Positions 17,919-26,961 of a stretch of DNA of 64,000 bases are shown one piece after another (positions within the stretch are counted from its first letter, which is position 1; every line of letters starts with the position of its first letter). The translations under genes were made by a program, and so were the position numbers. Below the pieces are notes generated by a model, which was not told the origin of the DNA, did not search any database, and saw nothing but the letters and a program-made list of their open reading frames with translations. Origin of the DNA: Caballeronia glathei (GTDB lineage Bacteria; Pseudomonadota; Gammaproteobacteria; Burkholderiales; Burkholderiaceae); the NCBI RefSeq assembly GCF_000698595.1, contig NZ_JFHC01000029.1:1-64000 (forward strand). The letters are read 5' to 3'.

Positions 17919-18606
17919 CCTCAACGTGCGCTACGGACGCATCGCGGGCACGCACAACGTGTCGTTCTCAGTGGAGGAGGGTGAGATCTTCGCGCTCGTC
18001 GGCAGCAACGGCGCCGGGAAGAGCAGCGCGATGAAGGCGATTCTCGGCATGGCGTCGTATGCGAGCGGCAGCATCGTGTTCGACGGCGCCGACATCGGCA
18101 AGCTGAGGACCTTCGATATCGTCAAGCGCGGCATCGGCTATTCGCCCGAAGGGCGGCGCGTCTTTGCGCAGTTGTCCGTCGCCGAGAACCTGCGCATGGG
18201 CGCGTATACCCGTCCGAAGGAGGAAGCGGGCGAGCGCATCGAGCAGATCTATGCGTACTTCCCGCGCCTGAAGGAGCGCGCGAAGCAGAACGCGAGCAGC
18301 CTGAGCGGCGGCGAGCAGCAGATGCTCGCGATCGGTCGCGCCCTCATGTCGCGCCCGAAGCTGTTCCTGCTCGACGAGCCGTCGCTCGGACTCGCACCGA
18401 TCATCGTCGAGCGGATCGGCGACATTCTCGAGGATATCCGCAGCAAGGAGAACCTGACCGTGATCCTGGCCGAGCAGAACGCGCACTGGGCGATGCATCT
18501 CGCATCGCGTGCGGTCATCTTCGAGCTGGGGCATTCCGTCAACACAGATTCCACCGAGGTGCTGTTGCGCGACCCGAGCGTGCGCAGCGCCTATCTCGGC
18601 GTGTGA
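17896..18606 (+). CDS. livF: Branched-chain-type ABC transporter ATP-binding protein LivF (system 2)
   Basis: The 236-residue ATPase has Walker A GSNGAGKSS, signature LSGGEQQMLAIGRALM, Walker B LFLLDEPSLGLAP and switch AEQN. It is the last gene of system 2 and lies 53 bases before dhaK on the same strand, so importer and kinase genes may form one transcript. Confidence 0.93.
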   Translation: MPLITVSDLNVRYGRIAGTHNVSFSVEEGEIFALVGSNGAGKSSAMKAILGMASYASGSIVFDGADIGKLRTFDIVKRGIGYSPEGRRVFAQLSVAENLRMGAYTRPKEEAGERIEQIYAYFPRLKERAKQNASSLSGGEQQMLAIGRALMSRPKLFLLDEPSLGLAPIIVERIGDILEDIRSKENLTVILAEQNAHWAMHLASRAVIFELGHSVNTDSTEVLLRDPSVRSAYLGV

Positions 18607-18659
18607 CGCCGGACGGCCGGCGCATTGCCGGCACATCGATGCAGCACGAGGACAGACCG

Positions 18660-19661
18660 ATGAAGAAGATCATGAATCAGCCGTCGGCTTATGTCGACGA
18701 AGCGTTGGACGGGCTGTGCCAGGCGTATCCGCACGTCTATCGGCGCGCGGGCGAAGCGGGGCGCGTGATCGCGCGCGCGCAGGCGCCGCGCCAGGGCAAG
18801 GTGGGCGTCGTATCGGGCGGCGGCTCGGGACATCTGCCGCTTTTCACGGGTTACGTCGGCACGGGCATGCTGGATGCGTGCGCGGTCGGCAACGTGTTCG
18901 CCGGGCCGACGCTCGGCGACTGCGCCGATGCGATGCGCATTGCGGAGCAGGGTGCCGGCGTGCTGCGCGTCTACGGCAACTACGGCGGCGACCGCATGAA
19001 CTTCGATATGGCGGGCGAGCTGCTCGAACTCGAAGGCGTGCGTTCGGAAACGGTGCTCGTGAACGACGACGTCGCGAGCGCAGGGCGCGAGGAAGCGCAC
19101 AAGCGGCGCGGCGTGGCAGGCGTCGTGTATGCGTTCAAGCTCGCGGGCGCGGCGGCGGAGCGTCCCGAGGCGTCGCTCGGCGACGTGGTGCGCATCGCGC
19201 GCAAGGGCGTGGATGCATGCCGCTCGATCGGCGTCGCGCTTACGCCCTGCATCGTGCCGGAAGCGGGCAAGGAGACCTTCTCGCTCGGCGCCGACGAAAT
19301 GGAAATGGGCATGGGCATACACGGCGAGCCGGGCATCCGGCGCGGCAAGCTCGCGTCGGCCGACACGATCGCGGGGGAGATGCTCGCGCGGCTGGTGGAC
19401 GATCTGGGCATCGGGCGCGGCGAGCGGGTGTCCGTGCTCGTCAACTCGCTCGGCGCCACGCCGCTCGAGGAGCTGTTCATCCTGTATCGCGCGGTGGCGC
19501 AGGAACTGTCGGCGCTCGGCGTCGGGATCGTGATGCCGATGGTCGGACGCTATGCGACGTCGATGGAAATGACGGGCGCGTCGCTCACGCTGCAGCGCCT
19601 CGACGACGAACTCGAAGCGTTGCTGCGCGCGCCCGCCGACTGTCCGTTCTGGTGCCGCTGA
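18660..19661 (+). CDS. dhaK: Dihydroxyacetone kinase subunit DhaK
   Basis: DhaK binds a short ketose through a hemiaminal bond to a His, and DhaL phosphorylates it. The 333-residue product keeps the key residues at E. coli-like places: His58 in GSGHLP, Asp111 in YGGDRMNF and the substrate-binding His221 in GMGIHGEPG. ATG 18660 is chosen because it gives the standard length; upstream in-frame starts add residues outside the family. dhaL follows after one base, and no DhaM phosphotransfer subunit is present. Substrates of such kinases include dihydroxyacetone, erythruloses and other ketoses; linkage to the importer suggests a C3-C4 intermediate. Confidence 0.9.
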   Translation: MKKIMNQPSAYVDEALDGLCQAYPHVYRRAGEAGRVIARAQAPRQGKVGVVSGGGSGHLPLFTGYVGTGMLDACAVGNVFAGPTLGDCADAMRIAEQGAGVLRVYGNYGGDRMNFDMAGELLELEGVRSETVLVNDDVASAGREEAHKRRGVAGVVYAFKLAGAAAERPEASLGDVVRIARKGVDACRSIGVALTPCIVPEAGKETFSLGADEMEMGMGIHGEPGIRRGKLASADTIAGEMLARLVDDLGIGRGERVSVLVNSLGATPLEELFILYRAVAQELSALGVGIVMPMVGRYATSMEMTGASLTLQRLDDELEALLRAPADCPFWCR

Positions 19662-19662
19662 C

Positions 19663-20271
19663 ATGGCACTCGACGTGAACGTGTTGAAGGCGGCGCTCGA
19701 GCGCTGGGCCGATGGCATGGGCCGGGTGGCCCCTGAACTCAACGAGCGCGACGGCCAGCTGGGCGACGGCGACCTAGGCGCCACGCTGCTCAAGTGCGCG
19801 GAAAACGTGCGCGCGAGCGTGCCGGACATGCAGGGCGATATCGGCGACGCGTTCAAGCGCTGCGCACTCGCCTGCTCGAAAGCGTCGGGCTCGAGTTTCG
19901 GCACGCTGCTGACGGTGGCGTTCTTCGTCGCCGCGAAGAAGACCGAAGGACGCGCGAGCATCGCCTGGACGGAAGTGACAGACCTGCTCGACGCCGCGCT
20001 CACCGCGATGTCGCAGCGTGGCGGCGCGACGCTCGGCGACAAGACCGTGCTCGATACGCTCGACGCCGCCCGTGCGGCGAGCGCGGGAATCGACGATCCG
20101 CGTGTTCTGTTCGAAGCGGTATCGGCGGCGGTGGAGAGCACGATCGACGCCTTCCGCAACAAGCCCAATCGCATCGGACGCGCCCGCATGTTCGCCGAAC
20201 GTTCCATCGGCATCGATGATCCCGGCATGATCGCGTTTCAGCGCATGCTCGCGAGCCTGCGTGCGGCGTAG
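19663..20271 (+). CDS. dhaL: Dihydroxyacetone kinase subunit DhaL (variant)
   Basis: The 202-residue all-helical subunit carries ADP or ATP with Mg. The three Mg-binding aspartates are kept at 30, 35 and 37 (RDGQLGDGDLG), the same numbers as in E. coli DhaL. The usual His after the third Asp is Leu, and the following NM pair is replaced by ATLL. The second loop reads KASGSSFGTLL and the third MSQRGGATLGDKT. With no DhaM nearby, the pair may use ATP directly, as known for some DhaK/DhaL homologues acting on other ketoses. It is the last gene of the plus-strand run. Confidence 0.85.
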   Translation: MALDVNVLKAALERWADGMGRVAPELNERDGQLGDGDLGATLLKCAENVRASVPDMQGDIGDAFKRCALACSKASGSSFGTLLTVAFFVAAKKTEGRASIAWTEVTDLLDAALTAMSQRGGATLGDKTVLDTLDAARAASAGIDDPRVLFEAVSAAVESTIDAFRNKPNRIGRARMFAERSIGIDDPGMIAFQRMLASLRAA

Positions 20272-20297
20272 GCCTGCCTAAGTTCGGCCAGCACCAG

Positions 20298-20315
20298 GCG
20301 GGGACGTGGCCCCGC
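20298..20315. terminator. Hairpin between convergent dhaL and Zn-ribbon genes
   Basis: GCGGGG and CCCCGC pair around the loop ACGTGG in the 51-base convergent gap. It is a plausible bidirectional terminator without a T-tract. Confidence 0.5.
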
Positions 20316-20322
20316 TCGGCGC

Positions 20323-20730
20323 CTAGGCCGGTGTGAAGCGCACCAGCGAGATCGCAGGCGTGACGTCCTCGAAGACGGCCTGCATCGGCATGCCCATGCG
20401 CACGTCCTCTGGAATACCCGCGACGAAGTTTCCGGCGACGAGCGGCCCTTCTTCCAGTTCGACGAGGCACACGTGATACGGCAGGTCGCCGCGAAAGGCG
20501 TCCCAGTATGCGCGGTGGAACGTGGCCCACGATACGAGCCGGCCGCGTCCGCTGACCGGCCTCCAGTCCAGCACATCCGACAGGCAGGCGGGACACGCCG
20601 GTTGCGGCGGAAACATCCGGTAGCCGCATTCGGCGCACACCTGCACCGAGAGCCGGTGCGCATGCGCATGCATCCAGTAGCCCTTCGAATACGGGTCGAT
20701 GTCGGGGAGTGGCTTCAGATAGTCGGGCAT
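20323..20730 (-). CDS. Zn-ribbon OB-fold protein (DUF35 family), thiolase partner 1
   Basis: The 135-residue protein has an N-terminal helix, a four-Cys rubredoxin-like Zn ribbon (CAEC and CPAC, about residues 32-49) and an OB fold (GRLVSWATFHRAYW onward). DUF35 proteins are obligate partners of thiolase-fold enzymes: ChsH2 with Ltp2 aldolase, and BbsA with BbsB thiolase. This one starts four bases after the stop of a thiolase-fold gene on the same strand, so a complex is likely. A second pair is encoded at 29330-30980. Confidence 0.9.
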   Translation of the reverse strand: MPDYLKPLPDIDPYSKGYWMHAHAHRLSVQVCAECGYRMFPPQPACPACLSDVLDWRPVSGRGRLVSWATFHRAYWDAFRGDLPYHVCLVELEEGPLVAGNFVAGIPEDVRMGMPMQAVFEDVTPAISLVRFTPA

Positions 20731-20734
20731 CGGT

Positions 20735-21868
20735 TCAGCGTCCTTTCGTGTAGATGATGGACCGCGTGCACGGCGTCGCGGCGATGTACTGCACGACCTC
20801 GCAGTCGGCGACCTGACGCTCGCCGCACTCGCCGCGCAGCTGGCGCACGGCCTCGATGTTCAGGCCCCACCCCTGCATGTACGAGTTCGAGAGGTGCCCG
20901 CCGTCGGTATTGGTGGGCAGCCAGCCGCCGATGCCGAGCGCGCCGTCCTGCACGAACTGCCCCGCTTCGCCCTGCGCGCAGAAACCGAGGCCTTCGAGAC
21001 TGAACAGCACCGTGGGCGTGAAGTTGTCGTAGCACATGAGGGCATCGACGTCGTCGCGTGTGACGCCCGCCATCTCGTACGCCTGCGTGCCCGCGTCGCG
21101 GATTTCGTCGTACCAGAAGCCCGGATCGAAGTTGCCGATCGCGCTGCGCGCGAACGCGTCGCGCGCACCGACACCCGAGATCAGCACGGGCGGCTTTGCG
21201 AGGTCGGCGGCCCGCTCGGCGCTCGTGAGGATCATGCAGACGGCGCCGTCGTTGACGAGACAGTAGTCGAGGAGACCGAGCGGCTCGACGATGCGCCGCG
21301 CGCTTGCGTGGTCGTCGAGCGTGATCGGCTTGCGCATCACGGCGTCGGGGTTGAGCATCGCGTTGTTGCGAAACGCCACCGACACCGCGCCGAGCTGCCG
21401 CGTGGTCGTGCCGTAGCGCTCCATGTGCATGCGGAACATGAGCGCGTGCGAGGCGCCCGGAGACGTCAGGCCCCACGGGTCCCAGAACGACGCGAACTCG
21501 TCGCCGCCGTAGTTCATCCGACGCGAGCGGCCGATGTTCGTGTAGATGAGCGCCACATGATTCGCCGCGCCGGACTCGATCGCCATCATCGCCTCGACGA
21601 TCGCCATGCCGGACATGCGGCCGTGGCCCGGCATCGTGCTGGTCCAGCGAGGGTTGAGCCCGAGTATCTCGCCCATGCGGGCATAAAACGGCACGCGGCA
21701 GCAGAGCAGGCCGTCGACCTCGTCCTTCGCGAGGCCGCAATCGGCGAGCGCGAGCCTGAACGCCTGTGCGCCGAGCGCGTAGTCGCTCACATCGGGGAAG
21801 TCGCCGTAGCGCGTATTACCGATGCCTGCGACGGCAACCCGGTTTCGCAGCGACTGCATTGAATTCAC
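20735..21868 (-). CDS. Thiolase-fold protein of the SCP-x/Ltp type, copy 1
   Basis: The 377-residue protein is of the lipid-transfer thiolase branch. The region where thiolases place the nucleophilic Cys reads PGHGRMSGMAIVEAM, with no Cys. The second active-site block YDNFTPTVLFSLEGLGFC and the NTDGGHLSNSYMQGWG block match the Ltp2-type aldolases more than ketothiolases. The GTG at 21868 is chosen for its AAGGAGG ribosome site; an ATG nine bases later is the alternative. It is flanked by flavin reductase upstream and its Zn-ribbon partner downstream. It probably cleaves a carbon-carbon bond in an acyl-CoA; retro-aldol versus thiolytic chemistry is open. Confidence 0.85.
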   Translation of the reverse strand: MNSMQSLRNRVAVAGIGNTRYGDFPDVSDYALGAQAFRLALADCGLAKDEVDGLLCCRVPFYARMGEILGLNPRWTSTMPGHGRMSGMAIVEAMMAIESGAANHVALIYTNIGRSRRMNYGGDEFASFWDPWGLTSPGASHALMFRMHMERYGTTTRQLGAVSVAFRNNAMLNPDAVMRKPITLDDHASARRIVEPLGLLDYCLVNDGAVCMILTSAERAADLAKPPVLISGVGARDAFARSAIGNFDPGFWYDEIRDAGTQAYEMAGVTRDDVDALMCYDNFTPTVLFSLEGLGFCAQGEAGQFVQDGALGIGGWLPTNTDGGHLSNSYMQGWGLNIEAVRQLRGECGERQVADCEVVQYIAATPCTRSIIYTKGR

Positions 21869-21947
21869 ATCCGCCTCCTTGTTGTCGATGGAAGTTGCTG
21901 GTTGCCCTGCGGCGCGTGGCCGTGGCCGTGCCCGCGCCGGTGCCCGT

Positions 21948-22586
21948 TCATGCGCCGTGATCCGCCGCGCTCCACGCTTCGACGGCAATGCGCGGCAGCT
22001 CGAACACGTCCGATGTGCGCACATACGAATTGCCCTGCATGCGTCCGACGAGCGCGAGACGCCGCGTATCGATCCAGCAGCGCCCGGCGTCGATCACCGC
22101 GTCGTCGCGCACGTGCATCATGAGCACTTCGCCGAGCACGAGCGAGCGCATGTTCCCTAGCTCGACGATGCGCATCAGCCTGCATTCGAACGCCACGTGA
22201 CTCTCGGCGATGCGCGGCGTCCTGATGAGCGTCGAGGCCTGCGGGGTGAGCCCCGCCTCGGCGAATTCGTCGACATGCGGCGGGAACTCGATCGCGCACA
22301 CGTTCATGCGCTCGACGTTGTCCTCGCTCACGAGGTTGACGACGAACTCGCCCTGCGAGCGCACGTTCTCGCCGGTGTCCTTGCGGTCCGTGCCGGAGCG
22401 GTGCTGGATCGCGAACGCGAGCGTCGGCGGGTCCTCGGCGAACACGTTGAAGAAGGAGAAGGGGGCAGCGTTCGGCAGGCCGTCGGCGTCGATGGTCGAC
22501 ACCCACGCGATCGGGCGCGGCGTGACCGTCGAAGAAAGCAGCTTGTAGCGGTGCAGCGGGTCGAGCGTGGACAGGTTGAATTGCAT
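21948..22586 (-). CDS. Flavin reductase family protein
   Basis: The 212-residue protein has the FMN-binding split-barrel fold of the DIM6/NTAB family. The hallmark blocks are VTPRPIAWVSTIDADG, NAAPFSFFNVFAEDPP and KDTGENVRSQGEFVVNLV. Members reduce FMN with NAD(P)H for a partner oxygenase or act as flavoproteins themselves. No two-component oxygenase gene is seen in this window. It lies 32 bases after the double CoA-transferase and 79 before the thiolase gene in the same operon. A weak GGAA precedes the ATG. Confidence 0.85.
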   Translation of the reverse strand: MQFNLSTLDPLHRYKLLSSTVTPRPIAWVSTIDADGLPNAAPFSFFNVFAEDPPTLAFAIQHRSGTDRKDTGENVRSQGEFVVNLVSEDNVERMNVCAIEFPPHVDEFAEAGLTPQASTLIRTPRIAESHVAFECRLMRIVELGNMRSLVLGEVLMMHVRDDAVIDAGRCWIDTRRLALVGRMQGNSYVRTSDVFELPRIAVEAWSAADHGA

Positions 22587-22618
22587 CGTCGGATTCCTGG
22601 TTCGTTGGTGCGCGGCGC

Positions 22619-25222
22619 TCAGATCACGCCTTCGTCGCGCAGGGCCTCGATCTCGCTCGCGGAGAATCCGAGCATCTCGCCGAGCACGTGCGCGTTGTCT
22701 TCGCCATAGCACGGGGCGCCGCGATTGATCCGGCCGCCGCTGCAGGCGGGCGTCTTCGAAAGGCGCGGCGCGAATTCGGCCACCGGCCAGCGGCCGATCT
22801 TCGTGCCCTCGACTTCCGTCAGCCATTCGAGTTCGGCCAGTTGCGGATCGTGCTCGCAGCGATCGGCGGCGCTCTGGCAGACGCCCGCCGGCACGCCCGC
22901 GCGCTGCAGCCGGTGCATCGCGGCGTAGGCGTCCTGCGTCGACGTCCACGCGTTCACGAGCGCGTCGAGTTCGTCCTGATGCGCAAGGCGGTTCGCGAGC
23001 GTCGCAAAGCGCGGATCGGCCCGCAATGCGTGAAGGCCGCAGACGTCGACGAAGCCGTGCCATTCCTTTTCGCCGAAACAGGCGATCGCAAGCCAGCGGT
23101 CGTCGCCCGCGCAGCGATACGCGCCGTGCGGCGCGGCGGGCTTGGCAGGCGAGCGGTTGCCGTAGCGGCGGAATTCGCGGCCGTTCGCGGACCAGTCGAG
23201 CACCGCGGTCGCCGTCTGGAAGATGCCCGCCTCGCATTGCGACGAATCGATCCACTGGCCCTCGCCGGTGCGCTCGCGGTGATAGAGCGCGCCGAGCACG
23301 GCAAGCGAAAAGCCGTAGGCGCCGACCCAGTCGAGATACGAATAGCCCCAGCCCGCAGGCATCGCGGGATCGGGCAGGCCCGACATTTCGGTGCTGCCCG
23401 CGAACGACGCGGCGACCGGGCCCACGGTGCGAAACCGCCCGTAGCGTCCGCTCGCGCCCATGCCCGATTGCTGGATGTAGATGATGTCCGGCCGGATCGA
23501 CTTCAACACGTCGTACCCGAGGCCGAGCCGTTCGAGCACACCCGGCGAAAACCCTTCGGCGACGACGTCGGACATGCGTATCAGGTCCTTCGCGATCGCC
23601 AGTCCCTTCGGATGGCGGATGTTGAGCGACAGGCCGCGCTTGCCGGCGTTCTTGTTGTTGAACTGGCCGCCCATGTCGGGGTCGGTGACGCCCGCGAGCG
23701 GTGACGTGGCCCGCCGGCGCGCTTCGCGTCCGCCGACCGGCGCCATCGCACCGAGCCGCGTATCGGGGTTCTCCTTCCACTCGACCTTGATGCTCTCCGC
23801 ACCGAGCGCGGCGAGAAAGCGCGTGCCCCCGGCGGATGCGAGGAACCACGAGAAGTCGAAGATGCGCACGCCTTCCAGCGCGAACGGCCGGCCGCGCGCC
23901 GACTGCGTACGTGCCGTGATGCGCGGCTCAGCGGGCACCGATGCACGAACGCTCGCGGGCGCGGCGTGGAAATCTTCGTCGTGGCTGTGCTCTCCGAGCA
24001 GCGGCGCGCGCTTTCCGGTTTGCCAGGCCGTCGCGGAACTGAGCCATTTGCTGACCGGATAGCGAAACGATCGTCCGAGTTCGGGATGTTCGACATCCGC
24101 GAATGCACGCCGTGCGAGCCAGTGCTCGTCGAGCGCGTTTTCGTGCGGCTTTCTTACCGGCGCCCACAGCAGCCCCGCCTGCTGCGCATCGCGCCACGGG
24201 AGATCGGCGTAGTCGTAAGCGCCGACGAAACGCTGGATCACTTCCAGCATGTGCACGGTTTCGTCGTCCTGCGCGGCGGAGCCCGGCGTGTCGCGCGCCG
24301 ACAGGTCGCTGTCCTGCGCAGGCGGCCGCAGGTCCTCCGCCTTGCCGAAGCGATCGAGGAACGGCACGAGCTTCGCCTTGTCCCGCGCAGAGACGCCCCA
24401 CGCCATGTTCCAGCGGCCGTCGCGCGTGCGGCTGATGTTCGGAACGCGATTGGTCTTCTCCGCCGCGTGGCGCGCGGTCTGCCGCATGAGCGGCGCGCGC
24501 CGCATGACCCACGACATCAGGTCGAGCTCGGTGTTGATGGCAACCGCCTGATGAATCGCGCACGACACGTCCTGCCCCTCGCCCGTGCGCTGCCGGTGCA
24601 GCAGCGCCGCGACGATCGCCGCAGCCGTCTGCTCGCCGGCAATGTGATACGCGTGCCACGCCTGCGGCGCGATCGGCGGGGTGGTGTAGCGGCCGTTCGC
24701 GTCGGGATCGTAGCCGCAGTTCATCATGACGCCGCCGAGCGCGAGCTGAATCAGGTCCGAAGCCTTGTAGTCCTTCCACGGGCCGATGTCGCCGAACGGC
24801 GTGATGCGCGCCGTGACGAGCGACGGAAACTGCTGTGCAAGCGGCTCGTCGATGCCGGTCTCGCGCAGGAAACGCCCGCGCGTGCTGTCGAGCAGCACGT
24901 CGGCGTTGGCGAGCATCGCGAGGAAGCGCTCGCGCGAACCGGGTGCGGCGGGGTCGAGCACGACGGATCGCTTGCCGCGGTTGTACGCCCAGAAGAAGAG
25001 CGACTTCTCCGGGTCCTCGCGTTCGCCGAAGAACGGGCCGATGCGCCGGCTCGGGCTGCCGCCGGGCGGCTCGATCTTGACGGCTTCGGCGCCGAGGCCC
25101 GCGAGCAGCAGGCCGCAGTATTCGCCGGTTTCGTCCGCGATTTCGATCACGCGCAGGCCCGCGAGCATGCCGGGCAGGGGGGCGGCCGGCGTGTCGGCCG
25201 CCTCGGTCGAAGATGGATGCAT
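22619..25222 (-). CDS. Tandem two-domain CaiB/BaiF family CoA-transferase
   Basis: CaiB/BaiF (family III) enzymes move CoA between acids through an Asp. The 867-residue product has two complete domains, about 15-420 and 455-867, against about 400 residues normally. Both keep the Asp region (GEGQDVSCAIHQA and GEGQWIDSSQCEA). Domain 1 resembles the single-domain protein at 26962 (IEPPGG pattern), while domain 2 resembles that at 28116 (FNNKNAGKRGLSLN). The fused gene is thus the counterpart of the split pair in the divergent operon. ATG 25222 is chosen after GAGAGA; a longer start is possible but unlike the family. It probably activates the pathway acid, as BbsEF does for benzylsuccinate. Confidence 0.9.
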   Translation of the reverse strand: MHPSSTEAADTPAAPLPGMLAGLRVIEIADETGEYCGLLLAGLGAEAVKIEPPGGSPSRRIGPFFGEREDPEKSLFFWAYNRGKRSVVLDPAAPGSRERFLAMLANADVLLDSTRGRFLRETGIDEPLAQQFPSLVTARITPFGDIGPWKDYKASDLIQLALGGVMMNCGYDPDANGRYTTPPIAPQAWHAYHIAGEQTAAAIVAALLHRQRTGEGQDVSCAIHQAVAINTELDLMSWVMRRAPLMRQTARHAAEKTNRVPNISRTRDGRWNMAWGVSARDKAKLVPFLDRFGKAEDLRPPAQDSDLSARDTPGSAAQDDETVHMLEVIQRFVGAYDYADLPWRDAQQAGLLWAPVRKPHENALDEHWLARRAFADVEHPELGRSFRYPVSKWLSSATAWQTGKRAPLLGEHSHDEDFHAAPASVRASVPAEPRITARTQSARGRPFALEGVRIFDFSWFLASAGGTRFLAALGAESIKVEWKENPDTRLGAMAPVGGREARRRATSPLAGVTDPDMGGQFNNKNAGKRGLSLNIRHPKGLAIAKDLIRMSDVVAEGFSPGVLERLGLGYDVLKSIRPDIIYIQQSGMGASGRYGRFRTVGPVAASFAGSTEMSGLPDPAMPAGWGYSYLDWVGAYGFSLAVLGALYHRERTGEGQWIDSSQCEAGIFQTATAVLDWSANGREFRRYGNRSPAKPAAPHGAYRCAGDDRWLAIACFGEKEWHGFVDVCGLHALRADPRFATLANRLAHQDELDALVNAWTSTQDAYAAMHRLQRAGVPAGVCQSAADRCEHDPQLAELEWLTEVEGTKIGRWPVAEFAPRLSKTPACSGGRINRGAPCYGEDNAHVLGEMLGFSASEIEALRDEGVI

Positions 25223-25321
25223 GGAGGTCTCTCGATGGCAATGCGTGAGGCCGCCGCGCACCGCCCCGAACCGGATTCGGGGCCGCGCGGCTGTCGTTTC
25301 CATGAAGCCCGAATGGCGCGT

Positions 25322-26764
25322 CTAGGCGCGCTCGGGTGGATTCTGGATATAGACGACGTGCGTCTGCGTGTACTCGTAGAGCCCGTGCTTGCCGTCCGCG
25401 CCGCCGATGCCCGAGCGCCGCACGCCCGCGTGATAGCCCTGCATGGCCTCGAAGTTCTCGCGGTTCACGTAGGTCTCGCCGAAGCGGATGTCGGTGCACG
25501 CGCGCATCGCGTAGCCGATGTCGCCCGTGTAGATCGACGACGTGAGGCCGTAGTCGGAATCGTTGGCCTTGTCGATGGCTTCCTCGAGGCTGTCGATGAT
25601 GTCGACCGGCGCAACCGGTCCGAAAATTTCCTTGCGCATGATTTCCATGTCGTGCGAGCAGCCGGCGAGCACCGTGGGCTCGAAATAGAGCCCGCCGCCG
25701 CGCTCGACCGTCTTGCCGCCCGTCACGACCTGCGCGCCGCCCGCCACCGCGCGGTCGACGAGCCCCTGAACCTTGCGCGCCGCCGCCGCGTTGATGAGCG
25801 GGCCCATGCCGACCTCCGCGCCGCCGAGCGGGTCGCCGAAGGTCGTCTCGCGCATCGCGCCCGCGAGCTTCGACACGAACTCGTCGGCCACCTTGCGGTG
25901 CACATAGATGCGCTCGGCGCAATTGCAGACCTGGCCGCTGTTGATGACGCGCGAGTCCCTGATCGCGCGCACCGCGAGATCGACGTCGGCGTCCTGCATG
26001 ACGATCGCGGGCGCCTTGCCGCCCAGTTCGAGATTGACCTTGGTGATGTTCTTCGCCGCCGCGGACATGATCATCGAGCCGGTCTCGACGCTGCCTGTGA
26101 AGCTGACCATGCCGATGTCCCGATGGCTCGCGAGCGCGTGGCCCGCATTCGCGCCGTTGCCGTAGACGAGATTGAACACGCCGTCGGGCAGGCCGGTCTG
26201 CGCGAGCAGTTCGGTGAAGAGCGCCGCGTTGTTCGGCGTCTCCTCGCTCGGCTTGATGACGATGGTGTTGCCCGTGACGAGCGCGGGCGCCGTCTTGCGC
26301 GCGATGAGAAAGAACGGGAAATTCCACGGCAGGATGCCGCCGATCACGCCGATCGGCTGGCGAAACAGAAAGATGTTCTCGTTCGCGCGGTCGCTCGACA
26401 GGATCTCGCCCTCGATGCGGCGCGCCCACTCGGCCATGTAGTCGAGATAGTCGGCGGTGAAGTTGGCTTCGGTGCGCGCGAGCGGCAGGATCTTGCCCTG
26501 TTCCTCGGAGATCACGCGGGCGATTTCCTCCGCGCTGTCGCGGATGCGCGACGCGATCGCACGCAGGAACGAGGCCCGCTCGATCGCAGGGCGCTTGCCC
26601 CATGCGCGCTGCGCGCGCTTCGCCGCCGCAACCGCTTCTTCCACGGCGCTTGCGGGGGAGTTCGGAATCTCGGATATCACCTTGCCGCTCGCCGGATTGA
26701 GCACTTCAATGGGCTCGGCACCAGCGTGCTCGACAAACGACCCGTCAATGAAATTTCGATGCAC
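25322..26764 (-). CDS. aldA: Aldehyde dehydrogenase AldA-like
   Basis: The 480-residue NAD-dependent enzyme should oxidise an aldehyde to an acid. It has the length and sequence marks of E. coli AldA (lactaldehyde/glycolaldehyde dehydrogenase): PWNFPFFLIARK, the Glu in LELGGKAPAIV near residue 245, and the Cys in GQVCNCAERIYV near residue 280. The start is a GTG with AAGGAGG six bases ahead. It heads the minus-strand operon followed by CoA-transferase, flavin reductase, thiolase-fold and Zn-ribbon genes. A natural role is to oxidise a small hydroxyaldehyde released by the aldolase-like step; this is inference. Confidence 0.9.
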   Translation of the reverse strand: MHRNFIDGSFVEHAGAEPIEVLNPASGKVISEIPNSPASAVEEAVAAAKRAQRAWGKRPAIERASFLRAIASRIRDSAEEIARVISEEQGKILPLARTEANFTADYLDYMAEWARRIEGEILSSDRANENIFLFRQPIGVIGGILPWNFPFFLIARKTAPALVTGNTIVIKPSEETPNNAALFTELLAQTGLPDGVFNLVYGNGANAGHALASHRDIGMVSFTGSVETGSMIMSAAAKNITKVNLELGGKAPAIVMQDADVDLAVRAIRDSRVINSGQVCNCAERIYVHRKVADEFVSKLAGAMRETTFGDPLGGAEVGMGPLINAAAARKVQGLVDRAVAGGAQVVTGGKTVERGGGLYFEPTVLAGCSHDMEIMRKEIFGPVAPVDIIDSLEEAIDKANDSDYGLTSSIYTGDIGYAMRACTDIRFGETYVNRENFEAMQGYHAGVRRSGIGGADGKHGLYEYTQTHVVYIQNPPERA

Positions 26765-26841
26765 CGTCTACCTCCTTGTGAGTGTGAGTCACGAGCGCCC
26801 CGGGCGACATGTCCGGGCTTCGGATCGAGTTCGCGTCCCAG

Positions 26842-26865
26842 AAAATATACACTATATAATGCATT
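26842..26865. promoter_or_regulatory. AT-rich island motif, site C
   Basis: The core ACTATATAATGCATT (26851-26865) is preceded by AAAATATAC. TATAAT on the plus strand could also be a -10 box. It lies in the divergent aldA/CoA-transferase region with site D 69 bases away; the two 24-base windows agree at 20 positions. Confidence 0.5.
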
Positions 26866-26910
26866 GTATTAACTTTTTGCTGTGATCGCCGTCATCGCTT
26901 GCGGTGCGAA

Positions 26911-26934
26911 AAAATATAAATTATATTTTGCATT
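26911..26934. promoter_or_regulatory. AT-rich island motif, site D
   Basis: The segment contains AAAATATAAATTATATT (26911-26927), which recurs exactly at 34842-34858, and ends in TTTTGCATT. It lies 28 bases before the plus-strand CoA-transferase start. It repeats site C in direct orientation. Confidence 0.5.
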
Positions 26935-26961
26935 AACGCGACGACCCGGAAAGAGGAGCAC

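Noticed and set aside
23966..26872. A 968-codon open frame on the plus strand across the CoA-transferase and aldA genes
   Set aside because: It is antisense to two clearly recognisable genes, is dominated by Arg, Ala and Asp, and has no family motif. It is a by-product of high third-position GC.
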